DNA of 64,000 bases from Pectobacterium sp. A5351 (GCF_028335745.1 NZ_CP116477.1:1364001-1428000), one strand, 5' to 3'. Shown: positions 17,997-28,945, numbered from the stretch's first letter. A program made the numbers and translations. The notes: generated by a model from the letters alone, not told the origin.

Positions 17997-18842
17997 ATGA
18001 AACAAGGGTTAATCGGGGTTCTCGCGCTGGCGCTGAGTGCGCCGCTGTGGTCGAACGCCGCGTGGGCGAAAACGCCCTGGCAGGAGATCACGCATCCGGT
18101 TGCGGGCACGCCGCAGTCGATTGGGAGTTTTTCCAATGGCTGTATCATCGGTGCCCAGCCGCTGCCGTTGCAGTCGCTGGATTATCAGGTGATGCGTGTC
18201 GATCAGCGCCGCTATTTCGGTCACCCCGATCTGCTGGCGTTTATTCACCGCCTGAGTAACGAGGTGAAGCGTACGACCTCGGGTAATGTGCTGGTGGGGG
18301 ATATGGGGATGCCCGTCGGTGGACGTTTCAGCAGCGGCCACGCCAGTCACCAATCCGGGCTGGATGTGGACATCTGGCTGCAATTGCCCAGACAGCGCTG
18401 GAGCGAGCAGCAGTTGCTGAAGCCGCAGCCTATCGATTTGGTGAATGCCAGCGGGCTGAGTGTTAATTCGCGCGTCTGGCGACCAGAAATCACGACCCTG
18501 ATCAAAACCGCCGCGCTGGATAGCGATGTGACGCGTATCTTCGTCAATCCGGCGATTAAAAAACAGTTGTGTGCTGAAGCCGGACACGATCGTGACTGGT
18601 TGCGTAAAGTTCGCCCCTGGTTTGCACACCGTGCGCACATGCACGTGCGTTTACGCTGCCCGGCAGACAGCCTGGAGTGTCAGGAACAAAGCGATCCGCC
18701 ACTCGGTGATGGATGCGGTGCCGAATTAACCAGTTGGTTCCAACCGAAACAGCCTAGTAGCGAAGCACCGGACAAGACTACACCGCCGCCGTTGCCTCCT
18801 TCTTGTCAGGCATTGCTCGACAAACATTTTGCCGCGAGATAA
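17997..18842 (+). CDS. mepA: Penicillin-insensitive murein endopeptidase MepA
   Basis: 281-aa periplasmic metallopeptidase that cuts D-Ala-meso-DAP cross-links in peptidoglycan. The signal peptide is about residues 1-24. The zinc site is visible as [15 protein letters not shown] (His118 and Asp125 by alignment to E. coli) plus the distal HRAHMHVRL. The proline-rich tail is as in the family. It is tightly packed between aroC and yfcA, an order shared with E. coli. Confidence 0.94.
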   Translation: MKQGLIGVLALALSAPLWSNAAWAKTPWQEITHPVAGTPQSIGSFSNGCIIGAQPLPLQSLDYQVMRVDQRRYFGHPDLLAFIHRLSNEVKRTTSGNVLVGDMGMPVGGRFSSGHASHQSGLDVDIWLQLPRQRWSEQQLLKPQPIDLVNASGLSVNSRVWRPEITTLIKTAALDSDVTRIFVNPAIKKQLCAEAGHDRDWLRKVRPWFAHRAHMHVRLRCPADSLECQEQSDPPLGDGCGAELTSWFQPKQPSSEAPDKTTPPPLPPSCQALLDKHFAAR

Positions 18843-18851
18843 CAAATAACG

Positions 18852-19652
18852 ATGGATTGGTTAGTGCTTGGGCCAGAAACGCTGGCCGTGCTGTTTTTTG
18901 TCGGGGCGTTGGCAGGGTTTATTGATTCGATTGCGGGTGGCGGCGGTTTGTTAACGATACCTGCCCTGCTGGCGGCGGGGTTATCCCCGGCGCAGGCGCT
19001 GGCAACGAATAAACTTCAGGCCGTCGGCGGATCCTTTTCCGCCAGCCTGTATTTCATTCGTCGTCGTGCGGTGAATCTGGGCGAGCAGAAACTGGCGATT
19101 GCGCTGACGTTTGCGGGGTCGACCTTTGGTGCCTGGCTGATCCAGCAAATTCATGCCGATTTTCTGCGCCAGCTGCTGCCGGTGCTGATCATTGGCATCG
19201 GCCTCTACTTTTTATTAACGCCAAAAATAGGCGATGAAGATCGGCAGCGTCGCCTGTCGCCACTTCCGTTTGCGATTCTGGCAGGCGGCTGCGTCGGCTT
19301 TTATGACGGTTTCTTTGGCCCCGGTGCGGGGTCATTTTATGCGCTGGCGTTTGTTACCTTGTATGGCTTCAATCTGGCTAAAGCGACAGCGAATGCCAAG
19401 ATCCTGAACTTTACCTCCAACTTCGGCGGGCTACTGTTTTTTATGCTGGGCGGTCAGGTTGTTTGGGTTGTTGGCGGTGTCATGCTGGCAGGGCAGATTA
19501 TTGGGGCGCGACTCGGTGCCAGAATGGTGATGACGAAAGGGCAAAAGCTGATTCGTCCTATGCTGGTGCTGGTTTCCGCCACCATGAGCGGCAAGCTGAT
19601 TTATGACAGCCACGGTCACGCGATTGCTGTCTGGCTGGGACAGTTTTTATGA
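18852..19652 (+). CDS. yfcA: TSUP family membrane protein YfcA
   Basis: 266-aa inner-membrane protein with about eight hydrophobic segments. It carries the duplicated TSUP family glycine motifs (SIAGGGGLLTIPALL; GFYDGFFGPGAGSFYALAF). The substrate is unknown; the family includes sulfite, sulfoacetate and related anion exporters. The E. coli homologue lies at the same locus between mepA and epmC. Confidence 0.88.
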   Translation: MDWLVLGPETLAVLFFVGALAGFIDSIAGGGGLLTIPALLAAGLSPAQALATNKLQAVGGSFSASLYFIRRRAVNLGEQKLAIALTFAGSTFGAWLIQQIHADFLRQLLPVLIIGIGLYFLLTPKIGDEDRQRRLSPLPFAILAGGCVGFYDGFFGPGAGSFYALAFVTLYGFNLAKATANAKILNFTSNFGGLLFFMLGGQVVWVVGGVMLAGQIIGARLGARMVMTKGQKLIRPMLVLVSATMSGKLIYDSHGHAIAVWLGQFL

Positions 19653-19680
19653 TAACAATTTTATGATAACAACAGATAAC

Positions 19681-20226
19681 ATGACAACGACGCACCATTA
19701 TCAACAACTGATTGATATTTTTAATGATTGCTTTGGCGATGAATACAATACTCGCCTGGTAAAAGGCGACGATGAGCCGATTTACCTGCCAGCGGATAAT
19801 GACATCCCGTATCACCGGATTGTGTTTGCTCACGGTTTTTATGCCAGTGCGCTGCACGAGATTTCTCACTGGTGTATTGCCGGCGCCCAGCGGCGCTTGC
19901 AGGTTGATTTCGGCTACTGGTACTGCCCTGATGGTCGCGATGCGGCGACGCAAAGTCAGTTTGAGGGAGTGGAAATCAAACCCCAGGCTTTCGACTGGCT
20001 GTTCTGCGTCGCCGCAGGCTTTCCGTTTAACGTCAGTTGCGACAACCTGAACGGCGACTGCGAACCGGACCGCATTGATTTTCAGCGGCGTGTGCATGCG
20101 CAGGTGATGCAGTATCTGGAAGAGGGTATTCCCGCTCGTCCGGCATGCTTTATTCGCGCATTACAATCGTTTTACAATACGCCCCCGCTGACGGCGGCGA
20201 GCTTCCCGTATCCAGCCGATCTGTGA
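19681..20226 (+). CDS. epmC: Elongation factor P hydroxylase EpmC
   Basis: 181-aa homologue of E. coli YfcM/EpmC, which hydroxylates the beta-lysylated lysine of EF-P. The conserved metal-site block HGFYASALHEISHWCIAG and the PDGRDAATQSQFE and CVAAGFPFNVSCDNL blocks are present. The start at 19681 (MTTTHHYQQL) aligns with E. coli. In-frame upstream starts at 19663 and 19603 would add unrelated residues. None has a clear ribosome binding site, so reinitiation after yfcA is likely. Confidence 0.9.
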   Translation: MTTTHHYQQLIDIFNDCFGDEYNTRLVKGDDEPIYLPADNDIPYHRIVFAHGFYASALHEISHWCIAGAQRRLQVDFGYWYCPDGRDAATQSQFEGVEIKPQAFDWLFCVAAGFPFNVSCDNLNGDCEPDRIDFQRRVHAQVMQYLEEGIPARPACFIRALQSFYNTPPLTAASFPYPADL

Positions 20227-20259
20227 TGCACGGGAAATGCAAAAACTTGAGGATAAGAC

Positions 20260-20544
20260 ATGATCGCAGAATTTGAAACGCGCATTCTGGCGCTGATTGA
20301 TGACATGGTAGAGCATGCCAGCGACGACGAACTGTTTGCCGGCGGCTACTTGCGCGGTCATCTGACGGTGTCGGTGGCAGAGACAGAAGAGCACGGGGAA
20401 CAGACGCTGGAAGCCCTGCACGCGCGCGTGAGCGACAGTATTAAGCATGCTATTAAAAACGGTGAACTGTCGCCACCGGATCAGGTACTGGTTAACGGAA
20501 TGTGGGAACGTTTGTTCCAGCAGGCACAGAATAGTACCCACTGA
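20260..20544 (+). CDS. yfcL: YfcL family protein
   Basis: 94-aa acidic protein nearly identical in its N-terminus to E. coli YfcL ([27 protein letters not shown] style), at the same place between epmC and mnmC. The function is unknown. A good terminator follows at 20575. Confidence 0.9.
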   Translation: MIAEFETRILALIDDMVEHASDDELFAGGYLRGHLTVSVAETEEHGEQTLEALHARVSDSIKHAIKNGELSPPDQVLVNGMWERLFQQAQNSTH

Positions 20545-20574
20545 TTTTCATATGGGCTAATCGTTAATCTGTCA

Positions 20575-20620
20575 GTGCTGGCTTTACGTGCTCGTGTCGT
20601 CGAGCCAGCACATTTTCTTT
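20575..20620 (+). terminator. Terminator between yfcL and mnmC
   Basis: 9-bp stem GTGCTGGCT/AGCCAGCAC followed by ATTTTCTTT, lying between two convergent genes. Confidence 0.75.
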
Positions 20621-20624
20621 CCCA

Positions 20625-22652
20625 TTAATCCTGAGCGACGGGTTTGCCTTTCAGCAGTTTTCTTATCCAGAAACGATTCGGATTGAGCGCGGCGAGCGTA
20701 TTGCGATCCAGCGGCAGTGGTTCACCATAGACCTGAGAAGCCAGAATTTCCGCGGCGAGCGGAGCGGAGCAGAGCCCGCGTGAGCCTAACGCACCGATAA
20801 TAAACAGATCCTGCCAGTAAGGCGCGTTTGGGACCACATCGGCACGGTGCTGGGGATGCAGTCGTTCTTCATATTCTGCCAGCGTTTGTTCGTAGTCCGG
20901 CACGGCCCCTAAGAGCGGCAGATGATCGCGTAGCGCACAGCGTACGCCCTGACGCGCTTGTGCATTGCTGACATCGATCGCCTTGATCCACTCTGCGTTG
21001 GGCAAGCAATTCAGCAGCCGTTGGCGGTTCTCTTGCTGCTCGGCTTCCCGATAATCACAGCGCGTGTCTCCCCGCACATAGCTTGCCCCGATGCAGTGCG
21101 TTTGATGACGTGGGCTAACCGGCGTCAGATAGCCGTCGTAGCACAGCACCTGTTTGAGCTGCCCTAGCACGGGGTTGGTGGGACTATGGCTGACCTGTCC
21201 GCGCACGGCGTAGGCGGGCAAATGGCGGGTTTGTGGCCAGTCAGTGATGCGATAACCGTTCGCCAGTACCACGACCGAATGATGTACCTTCTGGCCGCTG
21301 CTCAGGGTAAGCGCCCAGTCGTTGTCCGTTTTCTTCAGTGCGGAAACGGCAGTATTCATCTGTACCGACAGGCCGTTTTGCTCTGCCAGCTTCAGTGCAG
21401 AAGCCGTCAACTCCGCCGGGCACAGCCAGCCACCGTCGGGATAGGTGATGCCGTCTACGCCGGGATTCAGGCCGCTCTGTTTTTCCAGTTGTTGCGCGTT
21501 CACGCTAACGACCAGCGCTTCCGGCCACTTTCCTTGCAGAATCTGCTCGATCTTACGCGCGCTTTTTTCATCCCAAGCAAGCTGGCTGACGCCACACCAC
21601 TGGTGCTCAAATGCCAGACCCTGCTGCGCCAGTGCCGTATAGCTGCGGCGGGCAAAGTCAAAAGCAAGGGAGAAAAAGCGGGATACCGCATCGTGCCGGT
21701 TATTCAGCAGAGGATACAGCGCCCCCTGACGATTGCCGGAAGCGCCCGTGGCCGGCTGTGCTTCCTCGCAATAAAGCGTGACGTTTGCGCCGCGTCGTTG
21801 CAGAGCAAGGGCTGTCAGTACGCTGGCAATGCCGCCGCCGATAATCGCAATATCGTCAGTCGTACTGGCCGCAGGGCGCGCATACCACGGCGTTGGCGAT
21901 GTTACGGGAAGCGTGTCGGGAAGGATACCGCGCAGCATCTCGCGTTTCTGCCCGAATCCTTTGATTTTGCTGACCTTAAACCCCGCCTGTTGCAGGCCGC
22001 GACGCACAAAGCCTGCGGCGGTAAAGGTGGCGAACGTGCCTTCTTTACGGCACAGACGAGCCATTGCCTGAAACAGATTCTCTGTCCACATGTCCGGGTT
22101 CTTGGACGGCGCGAAGCCATCCAGAAACCAGGCGTCGACCTGATGGTTCTGAGTATCATCCAGCTCAGGCAGTAAGACGTTAACGTCACCGAACCACAAA
22201 TCGAGCGTGATAGTACCCTGCGCCAGTATCAGACGGTGGCAGCCCGGCAGCGGTAGCGGCCATTGCTCACGCAGTTCATCTGCGAACGCTGCCAGTTCCG
22301 GCCATTGGGCGTGCGCGGCAGCCAGATCGTGACGCCGCAGGGGGAATTTCTCGAAGCTAATGAAATGCAGGTGGCGTAATGTCGCCTGCAGCTGCTGTTG
22401 GCGAAACGCGGCAAAGGCTTGCCACAACGTGAGAAAATTCAGGCCAGTGCCAAAGCCGGTTTCTGCTACCACGCACGCAGTGCGCGGGTGCGTGGAAAAA
22501 CGCTCAGGAAACTGATTGCCTTTTAAAAACACATAACGGGTTTCAGCCAGCCCATCCTGATTCGAAAAATAGACGTCATCAAACTGTTGCGATACAGGTG
22601 TACCCTGAGCGTTCCAACTTAACGACGCATGTTGGATGGGAAGATTAGCCAC
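20625..22652 (-). CDS. mnmC: Bifunctional tRNA wobble uridine modification enzyme MnmC
   Basis: 675-aa fusion. The N-terminal methyltransferase domain ([35 protein letters not shown]) methylates nm5s2U34 to mnm5s2U34. The C-terminal FAD domain begins near residue 270 with [21 protein letters not shown] and removes the carboxymethyl group from cmnm5s2U34. It is full length compared with E. coli (668 aa). It is divergent from fabB, as in E. coli. Confidence 0.96.
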   Translation of the reverse strand: MANLPIQHASLSWNAQGTPVSQQFDDVYFSNQDGLAETRYVFLKGNQFPERFSTHPRTACVVAETGFGTGLNFLTLWQAFAAFRQQQLQATLRHLHFISFEKFPLRRHDLAAAHAQWPELAAFADELREQWPLPLPGCHRLILAQGTITLDLWFGDVNVLLPELDDTQNHQVDAWFLDGFAPSKNPDMWTENLFQAMARLCRKEGTFATFTAAGFVRRGLQQAGFKVSKIKGFGQKREMLRGILPDTLPVTSPTPWYARPAASTTDDIAIIGGGIASVLTALALQRRGANVTLYCEEAQPATGASGNRQGALYPLLNNRHDAVSRFFSLAFDFARRSYTALAQQGLAFEHQWCGVSQLAWDEKSARKIEQILQGKWPEALVVSVNAQQLEKQSGLNPGVDGITYPDGGWLCPAELTASALKLAEQNGLSVQMNTAVSALKKTDNDWALTLSSGQKVHHSVVVLANGYRITDWPQTRHLPAYAVRGQVSHSPTNPVLGQLKQVLCYDGYLTPVSPRHQTHCIGASYVRGDTRCDYREAEQQENRQRLLNCLPNAEWIKAIDVSNAQARQGVRCALRDHLPLLGAVPDYEQTLAEYEERLHPQHRADVVPNAPYWQDLFIIGALGSRGLCSAPLAAEILASQVYGEPLPLDRNTLAALNPNRFWIRKLLKGKPVAQD

Positions 22653-22738
22653 GACAAAAGCTCATTATTCAAGTGATGGCAAGATTTTAACGAGCGGAAT
22701 ATCGTGGCGCAAATTTAGCAATAATTTCTCGATAGTTC

Positions 22739-22755
22739 GGCTGATCGGACTTGTT
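22739..22755 (+). promoter_or_regulatory. FadR activator site of fabB
   Basis: GGCTGATCGGACTTGTT matches the FadR site layout known from E. coli fabA/fabB (CTGATCGGACTTGTTC). FadR activates unsaturated fatty acid synthesis there. Confidence 0.65.
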
Positions 22756-22756
22756 C

Positions 22757-22774
22757 AGCTTACAACTGTACGCT
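22757..22774. promoter_or_regulatory. FabR operator of fabB
   Basis: AGCTTACAACTGTACGCT is an 18-bp near-palindrome (7 of 8 paired half-site positions) matching the FabR pattern AGCGTACA-N2-TGTACGCT. It starts one base after the FadR-like site. Confidence 0.65.
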
Positions 22775-22823
22775 AAAGTGCGAGGCGAAATCCCAAACTC
22801 TATAAGTGGAAAAGAGGTATTAA

Positions 22824-24041
22824 ATGAAACGTGCAGTGATTACTGGCCTGGGGATCGTATCAAGCATCGGTAATAACCAGCAGGAAGTTCTGGCATCATT
22901 GCGGGAAGGCCGCTCGGGTATTACTTTCTCTCAAGAGCTGAAAGATTCCGGTATGCGTAGTCACGTCTGGGGGAATGTCAAACTGGACACCACTGGCCTC
23001 ATCGATCGCAAAGTTGTGCGTTTTATGAGTGATGCATCGATTTATGCCTACTTATCTATGGAGCAGGCGATTCAGGATTCCGGGCTGTCCGATGAGGTTT
23101 ATCAGAATAACCCACGTGTTGGTCTGATTGCCGGTTCCGGCGGCTCTGCGCGCTATCAGGTGTTCGGTGCTGACGCGATGCGTAGCCCGCGTGGCCTGAA
23201 AGCCGTTGGCCCTTATGTCGTGACCAAGTCCATGGGTTCAGCGGTATCTGCCTGTCTGGCAACGCCATTTAAAATTCACGGCGTGAACTACTCCATCAGC
23301 TCTGCCTGTGCGACTTCTGCACACTGTATCGGTAACGCGGTTGAGCAAATCCAGATGGGCAAGCAGGACATCGTATTCGCCGGCGGTGCTGAAGAGCTGT
23401 GCTGGGAACTGGCCTGTGAATTTGACGCCATGGGCGCACTGTCAACCAAGTACAATGAAACCCCAGAAAAAGCATCCCGTACTTATGATGCCGATCGCGA
23501 TGGTTTCGTGATTGCAGGCGGCGGCGGTATGGTCGTGGTTGAAGAACTGGAACACGCATTGGCGCGTGGCGCACACATCTATGCGGAAGTGGTCGGCTAC
23601 GGCGCGACGTCTGACGGTGCAGATATGGTTGCCCCATCGGGTGAAGGTGCCGTTCGCTGTATGAAGATGGCGATGCACGGTGTGGATACCCCGATTGATT
23701 ACCTGAACTCTCACGGTACCTCTACGCCGGTTGGCGATGTGAAGGAACTGGGCGCGATTCGTGAAGTGTTTGGCGACAACTCGCCAGCGATCTCCGCGAC
23801 GAAAGCGATGACTGGTCACTCTCTGGGTGCCGCAGGCGTTCAGGAAGCCATTTATTCATTGCTGATGCTGGAGCACGGCTTTGTTGCACCGAGCATTAAC
23901 GTGGAAAATCTGGATGAGCAGGCTGTCGGCCTGAACATCGTGACGACGCCGACGGAGCGTAAACTGACCACGGTGATGTCTAACAGCTTCGGTTTCGGCG
24001 GCACCAATGCGACGCTGGTCATGAGAAAGCTCGATAAATAA
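22824..24041 (+). CDS. fabB: Beta-ketoacyl-ACP synthase I
   Basis: 405-aa condensing enzyme that elongates acyl-ACP and is required for unsaturated fatty acids. The catalytic cysteine (Cys162) lies in [14 protein letters not shown]. The two histidines lie in [12 protein letters not shown] and [11 protein letters not shown], followed by [19 protein letters not shown] lies 9 bases before the ATG. Tandem FadR/FabR-like sites upstream and a strong terminator downstream make it a single-gene unit. Confidence 0.97.
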   Translation: MKRAVITGLGIVSSIGNNQQEVLASLREGRSGITFSQELKDSGMRSHVWGNVKLDTTGLIDRKVVRFMSDASIYAYLSMEQAIQDSGLSDEVYQNNPRVGLIAGSGGSARYQVFGADAMRSPRGLKAVGPYVVTKSMGSAVSACLATPFKIHGVNYSISSACATSAHCIGNAVEQIQMGKQDIVFAGGAEELCWELACEFDAMGALSTKYNETPEKASRTYDADRDGFVIAGGGGMVVVEELEHALARGAHIYAEVVGYGATSDGADMVAPSGEGAVRCMKMAMHGVDTPIDYLNSHGTSTPVGDVKELGAIREVFGDNSPAISATKAMTGHSLGAAGVQEAIYSLLMLEHGFVAPSINVENLDEQAVGLNIVTTPTERKLTTVMSNSFGFGGTNATLVMRKLDK

Positions 24042-24075
24042 TCGAATTATTCTTCGGCATTATCTCAAATAAATA

Positions 24076-24107
24076 AAACCCCGCTGGCGCAAGCCGCGGG
24101 GTTTTTT
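24076..24107 (+). terminator. Rho-independent terminator of fabB
   Basis: CCCCGC-T-GGC stem with a GCAA loop, GCC-GCGGGG and six Ts. Confidence 0.93.
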
Positions 24108-24169
24108 GTCGGCGATGGTTTTGTTGAGAGAATGATGAGCGATAAGCCTGCCTTTAACGGGCTTAGCGG

Positions 24170-25414
24170 TTAGATCAGAACCCAGAGCAAAAATGCCGCC
24201 ACGCAGGTGCTGACAATCACCAGAAACATCGGCTTATGGAACAGGGATTGCCAACTGAGCGGCAGTGAGGCAATCAGAGGATTAAATAGCGGATGCAGCA
24301 ACTGTGAGGTTGTCGTCCAATCTGTTTCCTGCGCGCGCTGAATACGCTGTGTAAACAGAAACGTCAGCAGATCGCTGACCTGCATCGGCGTCAGCGGCGT
24401 TTGTAATCCGATATTGAAGCGATTCTGTGTGTAATCCATCAGCAAGTGCTGTTCCTGCGCGGTCATGGGCTGTTGTAGCAAAGCCTGTAACGGGGCAAGG
24501 TTCGGGGAAAGCAGCGCGTTCTGTGGCGATAGCGACTGTGATGATAGATTCGCTGTGGACGACGGATTCGCGTTAGCAGTATTGGTGGTGCTGGCTGTCA
24601 GCGGTTCTGACGCTGCACCTGCATTTGTTGATGTTCCCTGCTGCGCCGGCGGGGTGGCGCGCAGCAGCGTCTGCGTCTGTTGCAGCTCAACCTGCGCTTG
24701 CAGGAACTGCGTGATCAGCGGCAGATGTTTTAGCGGGATAGCGTCGCCCGGGCTAAGATTCTGCATCATCATCAGATTGTTCAGTACTCTTGCAGGCTGT
24801 TCCCCAGTCATAGTCGCTAAGCGGGTGACTAACTGATTCAAGCCGCGCTGTTCCGCAGGAGAGAGCGGACGATCGGGCGAGTTGGCGGCCTGAGCGGTTT
24901 GCGATGCTGTGGCTGATGCCGTTGACTGCGGGATTTGCCCGTTTTGCAGCAGCGTTACAACCTGCTGCAACTGCGTTTTATTCAATGCGCTTAGCGTAGT
25001 GCTGCCGAACCGTTGCTGGATGAAATCACTGACCGCCTGACGATTATTTCCCTGAGACAGCATATCCGTCAGGCGTTGAAGCAACTGCTGACGCCCGCCG
25101 TTATCTTGTGCCTGCGTTAAACGCGTCTGGAGTATTTGCTCGGCAGGCTGGTAGTGGCGGGATTGCAGTTCGCTATTTTCTGCCAGACCTAATCCCTGTT
25201 TTACCGTTGTCCAGACTTCTGCGGCCTTTGACGTTGTCAGTGCGGCAACTTTGAGCACCAGATTTTCCAGCGTTGTCCGTTGTGCCAGCGTGAGCGGCCG
25301 ATCGCCGTTGGCTGAACCCGTGGTATTCGAGGCGGATGAAGCCAAAGATGCAGTTGTCGGCGTAACCGGACGTTCGCCGGGCAGCGGGGCACCTGGGCCG
25401 CTTACAGGTTGCAT
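24170..25414 (-). CDS. flk: Flagellar regulator Flk
   Basis: 414-aa protein rich in Gln, Thr and Ser, with a single C-terminal membrane anchor (FLVIVSTCVAAFLLWVLI). It matches E. coli/Salmonella Flk in N-terminus (MQPVSGPGAPLPGER against MIQPISGPPPGQPPG), in the internal NNRQAV and RPLxPAE blocks and in locus. In Salmonella Flk blocks premature export of the anti-sigma factor FlgM during flagellar assembly. It is about 80 residues longer than E. coli Flk because of an expanded low-complexity linker (residues ~165-190 and 270-310). I chose the ATG at 25414, with GAGGATA before it, over one at 25438 without a ribosome binding site. Confidence 0.87.
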   Translation of the reverse strand: MQPVSGPGAPLPGERPVTPTTASLASSASNTTGSANGDRPLTLAQRTTLENLVLKVAALTTSKAAEVWTTVKQGLGLAENSELQSRHYQPAEQILQTRLTQAQDNGGRQQLLQRLTDMLSQGNNRQAVSDFIQQRFGSTTLSALNKTQLQQVVTLLQNGQIPQSTASATASQTAQAANSPDRPLSPAEQRGLNQLVTRLATMTGEQPARVLNNLMMMQNLSPGDAIPLKHLPLITQFLQAQVELQQTQTLLRATPPAQQGTSTNAGAASEPLTASTTNTANANPSSTANLSSQSLSPQNALLSPNLAPLQALLQQPMTAQEQHLLMDYTQNRFNIGLQTPLTPMQVSDLLTFLFTQRIQRAQETDWTTTSQLLHPLFNPLIASLPLSWQSLFHKPMFLVIVSTCVAAFLLWVLI

Positions 25415-25519
25415 ATCGGTTATCCTCACTGCCGTCATGATTGAGATGAATCATAGCAATCTCCTGTGACGGCCGATAGTCATGCATCGCGTAAAACACA
25501 CGAATATCATGGTGGGCGC

Positions 25520-26414
25520 TTAGGAGGGACGTCCTAGCGGGGTGCGCAAACGTTGGGCGAGGATAACACCGAGTAGCGTGATACCACCGCCAACCAGATG
25601 ATAGTGATGCAACGGTTCATTCAGCAAGCCAATCGCAATCATCGTCGTAAAGATCGGCGTCAGATTCATAAAGATGGCGGTCTTGTTGGCTCCCAGGCGC
25701 ATCACCCCCCTGAATCCACAGAAAAGGCGCGATGATTGAAGCCATGATGCCAGCGAAAATCACTAACGACAGATTTTGACCGTTGAGTTGCACATTGTCC
25801 GTCAGCAGGAAATTGGGTACCAGTAACACCACACCAAAGGCAATCTGCACATAGAGCGAAACCCAATTGGGCAGCGGGATGTGCCAGCGTTTGGTTAATA
25901 CGCCATAAAGCGCATAGGACAATGAGGCACAAAACATCATGAATTCACCGGGGCCGATGCCCTGCACCAGAATCTGTTCAGGATGTCCCGCACCGATCAG
26001 CCAGACAATCCCCGCCATCGACAGCAGGCTACCGAGTAGGACTCCGAGTGTGGGAGCCAAACGAAGCAAAGGGATGCTGAGTACAACGGTGAGAAGTGGC
26101 ACTAATGAGCCCATGATTCCCATCATCACTGCGCTGATAGTGTGTGCTGCGTAGTAGGCCAGGCTTTGATACAACACCATGCCGAGCAACCCCAGCACCA
26201 GCAGCTTCCAGGCATGTTGGCGAATGGCCGCCGCATGATGGCGCAGGGTTGGCAGCATGAACGGCGTCATGACGAGGAATGCCAGTAGCCAGCGATAAAA
26301 CGAGATGGCGGCCGGATCGATAACGTTCGCAGAGAGTTTGTTAACGATGACGTTAATTGACCAGATCAGGACGGCAATAGTGGGAAATAGGGCGTTCAAC
26401 GTTGGGTCTCTCAT
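25520..26414 (-). pseudogene. EamA/DMT family transporter, frameshifted
   Basis: Inner-membrane drug/metabolite transporter with two EamA repeats and about ten hydrophobic segments. The reading frame from MRDPTLNALFPTIAVLIWS runs into a shifted tail at about 25705. The missing end (MRLGANKTAIFMNLTPIF through LAQRLRTPLG) continues in another frame down to 25520. The break is at a run of six Gs (plus-strand Cs 25705-25710) where five would restore a continuous protein. It may be a true recent pseudogene, slippage-controlled, or a sequencing error. An in-frame ATG at 26492 would add 26 N-terminal residues. Confidence 0.8.
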
Positions 26415-26683
26415 CGCAGACCAGACGGAAAACGTACCTATTGCCAGTCTGGTCGATAAAAATGGGGCAAGTGTGACATTGGCAAACAACATAACAGAGC
26501 CACGTGGCGGCTATCAACCTTGTATGGCGATCGGCTGTTTATGACTCCTCTCTTGTAAGGCCTTCATTGATGTGAACTGATAGTGTAAAGACGTCGTGTC
26601 GTAATTGCCTTGGGTTTCTGCACCATTCGGTGGCAAAATATCTCCCCGCTTTTTTTGGCTGGCTACCGATGTCGGAGAAGACA

Positions 26684-27820
26684 ATGAAGATTCTGGTTGA
26701 TGAGAACATGCCGTATGCCCGCGAGCTTTTTAGCCGTCTGGGTGAGGTGCAAGCCGTGCCGGGACGCCCTTTGCCACGTGATTTACTGGCAGATGCGGAT
26801 GCGCTGATGGTGCGTTCGGTCACGAAGGTGAACGCAGATCTGCTGTCGGGTACGGCGGTGAAATTTGTCGGCAGTGCGACGGCAGGCACCGACCATGTTG
26901 ATGATGTCTGGCTTAACGACAACGGTATCGCATTTTCTGCTGCGCCCGGCTGCAATGCCATCGCGGTGGTGGAGTACGTGTTTTCTTCTTTGCTGATGCT
27001 GGCCGAGCGTGATGGCTTCCAACTGCGTGATAAAACCGTCGGGATTGTCGGCGTGGGGAACGTTGGCAGACGCCTGGATGCGCGTCTGAAAGCCTGGGGC
27101 GTGAAAACGCTGCTGTGCGATCCGCCGCGTGCCGATCGCGGTGATGCAGGCGATTTTCTGCCGCTAGAAACGCTGGTGCGCGATGCTGACATTCTGACGC
27201 TGCACACGCCGTTGTATCTCGATGGCCCATACCGTACCCATCATTTGGTTGATGCCAGCGTGCTGGATGCGTTTGCGGACGGGCGTATTTTGATTAATGC
27301 CTGCCGCGGCCCGGTGGTGGACAATGCGGCACTGCTTGAGGCGTTGCAGCGGGGTAAAAAACTCAGCGTCATTCTTGACGTATGGGAGCCTGAGCCCGAG
27401 TTATCAACCGATCTGCTGGCGCGAGTCGATATTGGTACGGCGCATATCGCCGGTTATACGCTGGAAGGGAAGGCGCGCGGCACTACGCAGGTTTTTGAAG
27501 CCTGGAGCGAGTTTATCGGAACCCCTCAGCAGGTGGCGCTTTCGTCGCTTTTGCCTGAGCCAGAGTTTGCCGAAGTGACTCTGACCGTACCGCTGGATGA
27601 GGCGCTGCTAAAACGTCTGGTGCATCTGGTGTATGATGTGCGCCGGGACGATGCACTGTTGCGCCACGTTGCGCATCAGGAAGGCGAGTTCGATCGCCTG
27701 CGCAAACATTATCAGGAACGACGCGAATGGTCGTCACTCCATGTTATCTGCGCCGATGCTGACAGCGCAGATTGCCTGAACGCGCTGGGGTTCACGGCGT
27801 CAGTGCGGGGCGCACGCTAA
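26684..27820 (+). CDS. pdxB: Erythronate-4-phosphate dehydrogenase
   Basis: 378-aa NAD-dependent D-2-hydroxyacid dehydrogenase of vitamin B6 biosynthesis; it oxidises 4-phosphoerythronate. The nucleotide-binding [13 protein letters not shown], catalytic Arg in [10 protein letters not shown] and histidine block [16 protein letters not shown] are visible, followed by the PdxB dimerisation domain. The start [12 protein letters not shown] follows GGAGAAG and matches E. coli. The pdxB-usg-truA order is conserved. Confidence 0.96.
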   Translation: MKILVDENMPYARELFSRLGEVQAVPGRPLPRDLLADADALMVRSVTKVNADLLSGTAVKFVGSATAGTDHVDDVWLNDNGIAFSAAPGCNAIAVVEYVFSSLLMLAERDGFQLRDKTVGIVGVGNVGRRLDARLKAWGVKTLLCDPPRADRGDAGDFLPLETLVRDADILTLHTPLYLDGPYRTHHLVDASVLDAFADGRILINACRGPVVDNAALLEALQRGKKLSVILDVWEPEPELSTDLLARVDIGTAHIAGYTLEGKARGTTQVFEAWSEFIGTPQQVALSSLLPEPEFAEVTLTVPLDEALLKRLVHLVYDVRRDDALLRHVAHQEGEFDRLRKHYQERREWSSLHVICADADSADCLNALGFTASVRGAR

Positions 27821-27860
27821 CGGCGTTTCGCGCGAGCATCACTTTTTTTATTCATGAACT

Positions 27861-27886
27861 GACAGACGGCGTCGCTATCGTCTGTC
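27861..27886 (+). terminator. Hairpin between pdxB and usg
   Basis: GACAGACG/CGTCTGTC 8-bp perfect stem with a 10-base loop and no T-run. It may be a weak terminator or mRNA-stabilising hairpin. Confidence 0.4.
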
Positions 27887-27934
27887 GGTTCCATTTATGA
27901 TTTGTGTTTCATTCAAAATTTGGGAGAGAACCAA

Positions 27935-28945
27935 ATGTCTGACGGCTGGAATATTGCTCTACTGGGCGCAACGGGCGCAGTAGGCACGGCGTTACTGGAA
28001 TTATTGCAGGAACGTGAATTCCCGGTGGGTGAACTGTATCCGCTGGCCAGCGAACGTAGCGCGGGTGAAACCATACGTTTTAACGGAAAATCCTGTCTGG
28101 TCACCGATGTGGCTGATTTTGACTGGTCACAGGTGCAATTGGCGTTTTTTGTCGCCAGTCAGGATGCCAGCGCTCGCTACGCAGAAGAGGCGGGAAATGC
28201 AGGTTGCCTGGTTATCGACAGCAGTGGTTTGTTTGCTCTGGAACCGGATGTGCCACTGGTGGTGCCCGGCGTGAATACGCATACATTGGCGGATTATCGT
28301 AACCGCAATATCGTTGCGGTGGCAGACAGTCTGACCAGCCAACTGTTGACGGCGATTAAACCGTTGACCGATGCCGCGGGGCTTTCGCGCCTGCACGTTG
28401 TCAATATGTTGTCGGTTTCCGCACTCGGTAAAGCGGCGATAGACGATCTGGCTGGGCAAAGTGCCCGTCTGCTGAATGGTATTCCGCCTGAGGCAGGGCT
28501 TTTCCCGAAACAGTTGGCATTCAATCTGTTGCCTTTACTGCCTGATGATGCGGGCAGCGTGCGTGAAGAGCGCGTTCTGGTCGATCAGGTGCGTAAAGTC
28601 TTGCAGGATGAAGGATTGCCGATTTCAGTGACCTGCATTCAGTCTCCTGTGTTCTATGGTCATGCGCAGGTTGTTCATCTTGAATCACTGCGTCCGCTGT
28701 CTGCGGAAGAAGCGCGTGACGAATTGCTGAATGCCGGGAATATTGAGGTAAGCGACGAGCAGGATTACCCGACGCAGGTTGGCGATGCGTCCGGCAATGG
28801 GCAACTGAGCGTCGGCTGTCTGCGTAATGATTACGGTATTCCTGAGCTACTGCAATTCTGGTCGGTCGCTGATAACGCTCGCTTTGGCGGCGCGCTGATG
28901 GCGGTGGAAACGGCAGAATGTCTGGTGCAGGAGTATCTCGGGTAA
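27935..28945 (+). CDS. usg: Usg protein, aspartate-semialdehyde dehydrogenase paralogue
   Basis: 336-aa homologue of aspartate-semialdehyde dehydrogenase with an intact N-terminal Rossmann motif ([16 protein letters not shown]). The active-site cysteine block of true dehydrogenases (PNCTT) is replaced by ADSLTSQLL, so the same chemistry is unlikely. E. coli Usg is likewise of unknown function and always sits before truA. The ATG at 27935 has GGGAGAGAA before it. The stop TAA overlaps the truA ATG by one base. Confidence 0.93.
   Translation: MSDGWNIALLGATGAVGTALLELLQEREFPVGELYPLASERSAGETIRFNGKSCLVTDVADFDWSQVQLAFFVASQDASARYAEEAGNAGCLVIDSSGLFALEPDVPLVVPGVNTHTLADYRNRNIVAVADSLTSQLLTAIKPLTDAAGLSRLHVVNMLSVSALGKAAIDDLAGQSARLLNGIPPEAGLFPKQLAFNLLPLLPDDAGSVREERVLVDQVRKVLQDEGLPISVTCIQSPVFYGHAQVVHLESLRPLSAEEARDELLNAGNIEVSDEQDYPTQVGDASGNGQLSVGCLRNDYGIPELLQFWSVADNARFGGALMAVETAECLVQEYLG

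Noticed and set aside
21186..22175. 329-codon plus-strand ORF opposite mnmC
   Set aside because: It lies wholly antisense to mnmC, which has full-length homology. The product is Arg/Cys/Gln-rich with no domain and is a mirror of codon bias.
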